From: Saprospiraceae bacterium
GTDB lineage: Bacteria; Bacteroidota; Bacteroidia; Chitinophagales; Saprospiraceae
NCBI GenBank assembly: GCA_026986005.1
Contig: JALSPK010000126.1
Location: 1-35,378, forward strand
Length of the DNA: 35,378 nucleotides
Direction of reading: 5' to 3'
Positions 26,919 through 33,416 of this stretch are shown here, piece by piece; position 1 is the first letter of the stretch; each line of letters begins with the position of its first letter. The position numbers were made by a program, and so were the translations under genes. Below the pieces are notes generated by a model. It searched no databases. It saw only the letters and a program-made list of their open reading frames with translations, and was not told where the DNA came from.

Positions 26919-26990
26919 TTTTCACGATATTTCGTCATAAAATAACCCACACATTATATTCAAAGGAGTCTTCACCTATTACAAACAATA

Positions 26991-28001
26991 TCATAATTGA
27001 TCTACAGAGTACTTATACATAAAGGCAATAACTACTTGACCTACTCTTCTTAATGTATTTTTATCAATGATGTCAATATTGTCTTTATGGGTATGATGAT
27101 GTGCTCCAAATCCATTTACAGGATCAGGTATGCTAATAATATCTACCATCGGAATTCTTGCAATTTGATTGACATACAAATGGTCATCGTCAACATTGCC
27201 CCTTTCAATATTAGCAAACAAATCACTATATCCCATATTTGATGCCAGATTCCATATCACATCTTGTACAGGGCCTGCAAATCGTTTTGAAATTGCCTCT
27301 TTGGTAAATACCGCTCCTTTTGCGCCCACCAGATCCAATAAAATGCCTAAATCTGCTTTATAGCCACTCCCGGCCGCTTCTTTGGACCAATACTGCGAAC
27401 CCAAGCACCAACTTTTGTCTCCTGCTGAAGATTCCCCATTATCTTCGGCATCAAACAGTATTAGATCAACTGATAAATCAATAGGGTTTTTAGATAAAAT
27501 CCTCGCTAATTCAAATATTACTCCTACCCCACTAGCACCATCATCCGCACCATCTATGGGTTTGTCTCTCATTTCAGGGTTGGGATCTTTTTCAGCTTTA
27601 TATCTGGAATCATAATGAGCTGCGATAATTACTTTTTTATTCTTTCCCGGATTGAAATGCGCTATGATGTTAGCTGCATTTTCTGTTTTACCATTTGCAA
27701 ATTTTGCTTTGAATTTTTGGACATCAACATCTACTCCATAAGATTTGAATTTGTCTACAAACCATTGTTGAGCTTTTTTATGAGCATCCGTACCTGTCAC
27801 TCTGGGACCGTATTCTACTTGTTTTTTTACATAATAATATGCTGAATCTCCATTAAAAGTAGGGATTTTTACACTTTTTTGGGCTTTAACCTTTTTATCA
27901 GTACTTGATTTGGAGACATTTTTACTCTTATCCTCTTTGCAAGCGGTGACAACCAAAGTCAAAGCTATAATTACGAGAAAAATATTCTTTGTATATTTCA
28001 T
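26991..28001 (-). CDS. M28-family lipoprotein, likely glutaminyl-peptide cyclotransferase
   Basis: A 336-residue lipoprotein. The ATG at 28001 begins MKYTKNIFLVIIALTLVVTAC with the lipobox Cys21; the frame extends to 28076 but that would overlap cysS and bury the signal. Residues about 50-336 are an M28-type metallohydrolase fold with AAHYDSR (H129), GADDGASG (D153/D154), LFDAEDNGE (E186), LLDLVGA (D223), VDDDH (271-274) and a terminal HHTHKDN. The spacing and the LLDLVGA/DDDH segments resemble animal and bacterial glutaminyl cyclases, which convert N-terminal Gln to pyroglutamate, more than aminopeptidases. It lies 40 nt after cysS and is probably co-transcribed. A role in capping exported proteins that start with Gln is inferred from several such proteins in this window. 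Confidence 0.78.
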   Translation of the reverse strand: MKYTKNIFLVIIALTLVVTACKEDKSKNVSKSSTDKKVKAQKSVKIPTFNGDSAYYYVKKQVEYGPRVTGTDAHKKAQQWFVDKFKSYGVDVDVQKFKAKFANGKTENAANIIAHFNPGKNKKVIIAAHYDSRYKAEKDPNPEMRDKPIDGADDGASGVGVIFELARILSKNPIDLSVDLILFDAEDNGESSAGDKSWCLGSQYWSKEAAGSGYKADLGILLDLVGAKGAVFTKEAISKRFAGPVQDVIWNLASNMGYSDLFANIERGNVDDDHLYVNQIARIPMVDIISIPDPVNGFGAHHHTHKDNIDIIDKNTLRRVGQVVIAFMYKYSVDQL

Positions 28002-28041
28002 AATTTGAAAGTTATTATTGGGTGTTGCCCCATTATAAATA

Positions 28042-29535
28042 TTATATTTTTGACCAACTAGTACCCTCTTTACCATCTTTTAACTGAATACCCAATTCCA
28101 TGAGTTTATCTCTGATCAAATCAGAGGTAGACCAGTCTTTATTAGCTCTTGCCTCATTTCTGATAGTAATCAATAATTGAACAACTCCATCTATTGAATT
28201 ATTGTCTTTCACTCCTCCTGCTTCATCTTTTAGCCCAAAAATATCATAGACAAATTTAATGAACGTGCTTTTCAATTTATCAAAAGTATCAAAAGTGATA
28301 TCACTATATCTTATGTGACCAGCTTTGAGTTTATTGATAAAATTCACTAATTCAAATATTCCTGCAAGAGCTTTAGGAGTATTGAAATCATCATCCATGT
28401 CGGCAATTATACCATTAACTGAAGCAAGTAATTTTTTATTTGCATCAGTATCATTTCCTTTACCCGGATGCTCCATTTTGTCTAATGCCTTAGCAGCGTC
28501 CATCAATTTGCTATACCCTTTTTCTGCTGCTTGAAGTGCATTGTCAGTCAAATCCATTGTGCTGCGATAATGAGATTGAAGCATAAAAAACTTCACTACC
28601 ATCGGACTATACCCCTTCGACACATGCGGACTATCGCCAGAAAATAGTTCATATGGCGAAATGGTATTCCCATCGCTTTTTGACATTTTTTTCCCATTCA
28701 TCAAAAGCATATTGGTGTGCAACCAGTATTTTGCAGGCTCTACTCCTGTACAACCAACATTTTGCGCTATTTCATTTTCGTGATGAGGAAACTTCAAATC
28801 ATTACCTCCTCCATGAATATCAAATGTTTTACCTAGATATTTTGTACTCATTACAGAACACTCTAGATGCCAACCCGGAAAACCTACTGACCATGGTGAA
28901 TTCCATTTCATGATATGCTCATCGGATGCCTTCATCCAAATAGCAAAATCCGAAGGATGTTTTTTTTCATCTTGATTCTTTAGATCATCTCGTGTTTCAC
29001 TAAATAATTCATCAATCTTTCTGCCGGATAACTTCCCATAAGACTTGTAATTATCATTAAACTTCAATGTATCAAAATATACAGAACCGTTTTTTTCATA
29101 AGCATATCCATTTTTCATAATGTCCTTGACCATCTCTATTTGTTCAATCAAATGACCGGTAGCTCTTGGCTCAACGCTCGGACTCTTTGTATTGAAGATG
29201 CTCATCATCTCATGAAACATATTGCTATATTTCTGTACAAGCTCCATAGGCTCAAGTTGTTCAAGTTTAGCCCTTGCAGAAACCTTGTCTTCTCCCCTAT
29301 CGGTAAGATGTCCAACATCGGTTATATTCCTTACATATCGAACCTTGTATCCTAGGTACAATAAGTACCGGTATATGACATCAAAACTTACAAAAGTCCT
29401 TACATTTCCCAAATGGACTTCACTATATACAGTTGGACCACACACATACATACCCACCCTTCCTTCATGAATAGGTTCGAAAACCTCTTTTTTTCTGCTC
29501 TTACTATTGTAAACAGTTAAACTATTTTCCATCAT
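28042..29535 (-). CDS. cysS: Cysteinyl-tRNA synthetase
   Basis: A 497-residue class I synthetase that charges tRNA-Cys. VCGPTVYSEVHLGN (31-44) holds the zinc ligand C32 and the HIGH-like HLGN; C226 (HLECSVMS), H251 and E253/E255 (HHENEIAQ) complete the zinc site, and KMSKS is at 283-287. The C-terminal anticodon-binding part is complete, ending ELGIQLKDGKEGTSW. The first two codons are both ATG (29535 or 29532). An exact TACCTTTG -7 box lies about 95 nt upstream, and the predicted leader begins with a small hairpin. The gene is first in a likely two-gene unit with the M28 lipoprotein. Confidence 0.96.
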   Translation of the reverse strand: MMENSLTVYNSKSRKKEVFEPIHEGRVGMYVCGPTVYSEVHLGNVRTFVSFDVIYRYLLYLGYKVRYVRNITDVGHLTDRGEDKVSARAKLEQLEPMELVQKYSNMFHEMMSIFNTKSPSVEPRATGHLIEQIEMVKDIMKNGYAYEKNGSVYFDTLKFNDNYKSYGKLSGRKIDELFSETRDDLKNQDEKKHPSDFAIWMKASDEHIMKWNSPWSVGFPGWHLECSVMSTKYLGKTFDIHGGGNDLKFPHHENEIAQNVGCTGVEPAKYWLHTNMLLMNGKKMSKSDGNTISPYELFSGDSPHVSKGYSPMVVKFFMLQSHYRSTMDLTDNALQAAEKGYSKLMDAAKALDKMEHPGKGNDTDANKKLLASVNGIIADMDDDFNTPKALAGIFELVNFINKLKAGHIRYSDITFDTFDKLKSTFIKFVYDIFGLKDEAGGVKDNNSIDGVVQLLITIRNEARANKDWSTSDLIRDKLMELGIQLKDGKEGTSWSKI

Positions 29536-29603
29536 TTTATAAACTTGAGTGTTATAAACACAAATATTTGTTTTTTATTCTTTTTAACCGAATTAGCGTA
29601 TCA

Positions 29604-29622
29604 GATACCAAATTCCGGTATC
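29604..29622. repeat. Short palindrome resembling a family B end
   Basis: GATACCAAATTCCGGTATC: a 6-bp stem around 7 nt. It equals the family B terminal sequence ATACCAAACCGGTATC apart from two extra T. It falls at the predicted 5' end of the cysS transcript. Confidence 0.5.
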
Positions 29623-29629
29623 ACAAATG

Positions 29630-29637
29630 CAAAGGTA
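29630..29637 (-). promoter_or_regulatory. cysS promoter, -7 element
   Basis: On the minus strand TACCTTTG matches TAnnTTTG exactly. The -33 region lacks a clear TTG. Predicted leader of about 90 nt. Confidence 0.5.
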
Positions 29638-29684
29638 ACACTTTAGAATTAAAACCTGAATAAATAGAGAAGCATTTCATTAAT

Positions 29685-29848
29685 TAGTGTCTGTCAATAA
29701 AGTGTTTGATTTTTGAAAAATAAAGATTTTTGATGAGAGTTTTATCTTTCCGAAACGAAGTGATGCCCATGTATCAGCGAGTTGAGGAAGGTAAAAATAT
29801 CGCAAAAAGATTATTTTTAAATTTTAATGATTTTATAGACAGACACTA
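29685..29848. repeat. Repeat family A, complete 164-bp palindromic element
   Basis: Ends are TAGTGTCTGTCAATAAA and the inverted TTTATAGACAGACACTA, with TA at both outer edges. The centre (29761-29776, TGATGCCCATGTATCA) is itself an imperfect palindrome located exactly mid-element, and the arms continue to resemble each other inward, so the whole unit can fold back. It carries no open reading frame. This is the form of a MITE; the TA edges suggest TA target duplication as in IS630/Tc1-like elements. No transposase is in the window. Confidence 0.75.
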
Positions 29849-29850
29849 AA

Positions 29851-29960
29851 TAGTGTCTGTCTATAAAGTGCTTGATCTTTGAAAAATTAAGATTTTTGAT
29901 GATATTTTTGTCTTTCTGAGAATTAGTGATGCCTTAGCATCAGTAATTTGATTAAAATGC
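29851..29960 (+). repeat. Repeat family A, left half only
   Basis: Starts 2 nt after the complete copy: TAGTGTCTGTCTATAAAGTG, then CTTGATCTTTGAAAAATTAA. It reaches the family centre as a perfect hairpin (TGATGC, CTTA, GCATCA; about 29927-29942) and then loses similarity. The right end is missing; a family B element begins about 50 nt further on. Confidence 0.7.
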
Positions 29961-30011
29961 TGAGACCTGAAACTGATATGAGTATTTTGATCACATGACA
30001 ATACTAGACTA

Positions 30012-30172
30012 ATACCAAACCGCTACCAATATGCTGATTATATAAAGTTTAGTTTTCATTTCTTCATCTTCAAAAAATCTTTCCATAGCTAAAGCTATGC
30101 AAAGTTTTTTTTCATTGAATAAGCAAAAACTAATTCTTTTTCTATTTCACCGTATTGATACCGGTTTGGTAT
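30012..30172. repeat. Repeat family B, copy 1 (161 bp)
   Basis: Bounded by ATACCAAACCGCTACCAAT and the inverted ATTGATACCGGTTTGGTAT. The exact centre (30084-30099) is CATAGCT, AA, AGCTATG. If the terminal TA is target duplication, the element proper is CCAAACCG to CGGTTTGG. No coding frame. Its reverse complement aligns end to end, without gaps by eye, with the copy at 33215-33375. Confidence 0.75.
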
Positions 30173-30208
30173 AAAAATATGAAATGCGGCTATTTTAATA
30201 ATACTTAT

Positions 30209-30238
30209 TTGGTATTTTTTAAAAATAATATATCTTTG
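30209..30238 (+). promoter_or_regulatory. uvrA promoter
   Basis: TTG at 30209-30211, a 19-nt spacer and TATCTTTG at 30231-30238: a full consensus match, giving a leader of about 38 nt. It starts 37 nt after repeat B copy 1. No LexA-type operator is recognisable. Confidence 0.65.
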
Positions 30239-30281
30239 TCAATTTGTCTTAATCGAAACGTGAATTTTAGTACTTTTTTAA

Positions 30282-33104
30282 ATGCCGATAAAGAATAAAT
30301 ACATATCTGTAATAGGAGCTAGGGAAAATAACCTAAGGGATATTGACGTGGATATACCGAAAAACAAACTTGTCGTAATTACGGGCATTAGCGGTAGTGG
30401 AAAGTCTTCATTAGCATTTGATACTATTTATGCTGAAGGGCAAAGAAGATACATGGAGACTTTTGGAGCGTATGTCAGACAATTTTTGGGTAAAATGGAG
30501 AGACCGGATGTAGAACAGATAACCGGTTTGAGCCCTGTAATTTCTATAGAACAAAAATCAACCGGTTGGAATCCGAGATCTACCGTTGGGACAACTACAG
30601 AAATTTATGATTTTTTAAGACTTTTATTTGCCAGAATTGGTGAAGCATATTCTTATGTGACAGGTAGGAAAATGATAAAATATACAGAAGAACAAATTAA
30701 TGATGTCATTCTTAATGAATTTGACAAAAAGAAAATAGCTGTTTTAGCGCCAATGGTGAGGGGGAGAAAGGGCCATTACAGAGAACTTTTTGATCAAATC
30801 AGGAAGCGTGGATATACCAAAGTCAGAGTTGATGGAGAGATCGTTGATATAAAGCCGGGATACAAGCTTGATAGATATCAAACCCACGATATTGAAGTAG
30901 TAGTAGATAGAATAATTGTAGATAAAACCAAGCGAGAAAGGATGTCTTCTTCTATTGAAGTTGCCATGAAAATGGGAGATAATCTACTGATGATTGCTGA
31001 TTTGAAGGAGAATAAAGTTTTCCCTTTCAGTAAAAGTTTGATGTGTCCTGACTCAGGGGTGTCTTATGAAGAACCTTCCCCAAATTCATTTTCATTTAAT
31101 ACCCCCTATGGTTCTTGTCCAAAATGCAAGGGTTTAGGAAAGGTTAATAATGTTGATTTGGAAAAAGTTATTCCTGACTGGAATAAAACTATAAACGAAG
31201 TAGGAATTGCACCATTTGGAGAAGTAAGAGATACTTGGACTTTCAAGCAATTAAAAGAAATTGCAAAAAAACACAAATTTGATTATGATACTCCAATAAA
31301 AAACATTCCTAAAAAAGCAATTGATATTATATTGAACGGAGGCAATCAAGAGTTTAAGTATGATTTTAATTTTGGCATGACAGAATACACATATAATCTG
31401 GCATATGAAGGACTTGTAAATATGATAAAAAGATGGTATGAGAGTACTACTTCAGAAAAAATCAGGTCATGGGCAGAAGAATATATGTCTGTAGTGACCT
31501 GTGATGAATGCGATGGGTATAGATTGAAAAAAGAGTCTTTACACTTTAAAATTGCTGAAAAACATATAGGTCATGTAGCTGAAATGGATTTAAACGAACT
31601 TTTTAACTGGTTATCAAACCTTAAAAAAGATCTTTCAAATAAACAGAATGCAATTGCCAAAGAGATTTTGAAAGAATTGTTAACCAGAGTAGAGTTTTTA
31701 CTGCAAGTTGGTCTGGGTTACCTGAATTTGAATCGTCCCACCAGAACTTTGTCGGGAGGGGAGGCTCAAAGAACAAGGCTGGCTACTCAAATTGGTTCTA
31801 AGTTGACAGGAATAACATATATTTTGGATGAACCGAGCATTGGACTTCATTCAAGAGACAACAAAAGGTTAATCGATGCTCTAAAAGAATTAACATACAT
31901 TGGTAATACGGTCATTGTGGTAGAGCATGACAAAGAGATAATGCTAGAATCAGATTATCTTTTCGATTTGGGTCCGGGAGCAGGCAAACATGGAGGCAAA
32001 GTGATTGCCAAAGGCACACCAAAAGCTTTTTTGAAGTTTAAAGGCGTTACCCCTGATTACCTCAGTGGACGAAAAAAAATACTTGTTCCTGAAAAAAGAA
32101 GAAAGGGGAATAAAAAATATATACTATTAGAAGGAGCTAAAGGCAATAATCTTAAAAATATTTCTATCAAACTTCCTCTTGGTACATTTATATGTGTCAC
32201 AGGAGTGTCAGGTAGTGGAAAATCAACACTTATTAATGATACATTGTATCCCTATTTGAGACATAAACTGCATAAAAGCATCAAAAAACCTTTACCTTTT
32301 AAGTCTTTAAAAGGAATTGAACATATTGACAAGATAATCGAAATAGATCAAAAACCAATAGGAAGAACTCCCCGGTCAAATCCGGCGACGTATACAGGAT
32401 TGTTTACCCATATAAGAAAACTATATTCGATCACCCCTGATGCAAAAATAAGGGGGTATGCCATGGGAAGATTCTCTTTCAATGTAAAAGGAGGGCGATG
32501 TGAGACATGTCAGGGAAGTGGAAAGATGAAAATTGAAATGAATTTTCTGCCTGATGTATATGTAGACTGCGAGGATTGTGGAGGGAGGAGATACAATAGA
32601 GAGACTCTTGAGGTATTGTACAAAGGAAAAACAATCTCGGATGTACTCAATATGACTGTTGAAGAAGCATATGATTTTTTTGAAGCAGTACCCACATTGA
32701 AAAGAAAACTAAAAACTCTATTGGATGTAGGCCTTGGTTACATAACACTAGGTCAACAAGCCACTACACTATCCGGAGGAGAAGCACAAAGAGTAAAATT
32801 GGCGGAAGAGTTATCTAAAAAAGATACTGGAAAAACTTTCTATATTTTGGATGAACCGACCACAGGTCTACATTTTGAGGATATTTTGCATTTGATTAAC
32901 GTTCTAAATAAATTGGTGGACAGAGGAAATACAATCTTGGTTATAGAACATAATATGGATATTATTAAATCTGCGGATTATCTGATAGATCTAGGACCTG
33001 AAGGAGGAAATGAAGGCGGTGAACTCCTATATCAGGGTAATACCGAAGGAATACTTAAATGTGAACAAAGTCATACTGCAAGATATCTTAAAGAAGAATT
33101 GTAA
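30282..33104 (+). CDS. uvrA: Excinuclease ABC subunit A
   Basis: A 940-residue damage-recognition ATPase of nucleotide excision repair. It has two ABC domains: the first with Walker A GISGSGKSS (35-43), signature LSGGEAQRTRLA and Walker B YILDEPSIGLH; the second with GVSGSGKST, LSGGEAQRVKLA and FYILDEPTTGLH. The second zinc site is intact (C740, C743, C763, C766). The first is incomplete: C255 stands in CPDSG, so the second Cys of that pair is missing, although C279 and C282 (CPKC) remain. I recall the same MCPxSG form in other Bacteroidota UvrA proteins, so this looks like a lineage feature. The gene is alone, between two repeat B elements, with its own consensus promoter. Confidence 0.96.
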   Translation: MPIKNKYISVIGARENNLRDIDVDIPKNKLVVITGISGSGKSSLAFDTIYAEGQRRYMETFGAYVRQFLGKMERPDVEQITGLSPVISIEQKSTGWNPRSTVGTTTEIYDFLRLLFARIGEAYSYVTGRKMIKYTEEQINDVILNEFDKKKIAVLAPMVRGRKGHYRELFDQIRKRGYTKVRVDGEIVDIKPGYKLDRYQTHDIEVVVDRIIVDKTKRERMSSSIEVAMKMGDNLLMIADLKENKVFPFSKSLMCPDSGVSYEEPSPNSFSFNTPYGSCPKCKGLGKVNNVDLEKVIPDWNKTINEVGIAPFGEVRDTWTFKQLKEIAKKHKFDYDTPIKNIPKKAIDIILNGGNQEFKYDFNFGMTEYTYNLAYEGLVNMIKRWYESTTSEKIRSWAEEYMSVVTCDECDGYRLKKESLHFKIAEKHIGHVAEMDLNELFNWLSNLKKDLSNKQNAIAKEILKELLTRVEFLLQVGLGYLNLNRPTRTLSGGEAQRTRLATQIGSKLTGITYILDEPSIGLHSRDNKRLIDALKELTYIGNTVIVVEHDKEIMLESDYLFDLGPGAGKHGGKVIAKGTPKAFLKFKGVTPDYLSGRKKILVPEKRRKGNKKYILLEGAKGNNLKNISIKLPLGTFICVTGVSGSGKSTLINDTLYPYLRHKLHKSIKKPLPFKSLKGIEHIDKIIEIDQKPIGRTPRSNPATYTGLFTHIRKLYSITPDAKIRGYAMGRFSFNVKGGRCETCQGSGKMKIEMNFLPDVYVDCEDCGGRRYNRETLEVLYKGKTISDVLNMTVEEAYDFFEAVPTLKRKLKTLLDVGLGYITLGQQATTLSGGEAQRVKLAEELSKKDTGKTFYILDEPTTGLHFEDILHLINVLNKLVDRGNTILVIEHNMDIIKSADYLIDLGPEGGNEGGELLYQGNTEGILKCEQSHTARYLKEEL

Positions 33105-33214
33105 TTCCATCTAACGTTAATTTTAGTCATTGATAATCTATTCTTTACGATTTTTTAATGCTTATTTTTCAATATTTATCACAACGTTAGCAAAAATAAT
33201 CAACGGAATATTTT
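33105..33214. other. Intergenic stretch after uvrA
   Basis: No gene. CTAACGTT (33111-33118) and AACGTTAG (33183-33190) form a widely spaced inverted repeat, and a third TAACGTT occurs at 33393. There is no intrinsic terminator with a T-run. Confidence 0.35.
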
Positions 33215-33375
33215 ATACCAAACCGTTGTCAAGATGGTAAAATAGAAAAAGAATTAGTTTTTGCTTATTCGATGAAAAAAATCTTTGGATAGCCTTAGCT
33301 ATAGAAATAATTTTTGAAGTAGAAAAAGTAAAAAATAAACTTTTTATAATCAGTATCTTGATAGCGGTTTGTTAT
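33215..33375. repeat. Repeat family B, copy 2 (161 bp)
   Basis: Ends ATACCAAACCGTTGTCAAG and CTTGATAGCGGTTTGTTAT, with the central palindrome TAGC, CT, TAGCTA near 33295. The same length as copy 1 and about 80-85 percent identical by eye when one is reversed. It sits between the convergent uvrA and T9SS-protein genes and could act as a terminator-like hairpin. Confidence 0.75.
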
Positions 33376-33416
33376 TAGAAGCAGGATTGTTATTAACGTT
33401 CCATAGAGACATTTTC

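Noticed and set aside
28002-28076. Longer N-terminus for the M28 protein
   Set aside because: It would overlap the end of cysS and hide the lipoprotein signal that starts at 28001.
29536-29637. T-box or other aminoacyl-tRNA-sensing leader for cysS
   Set aside because: The roughly 90-nt leader has only one small hairpin, no T-box bulge sequence and no terminator/antiterminator pair.
29685-30172. Possible CRISPR array in the repeat cluster before uvrA
   Set aside because: The repeats are two different long palindromic elements in full and half copies, not short direct repeats with regular spacers, and no cas gene is present.
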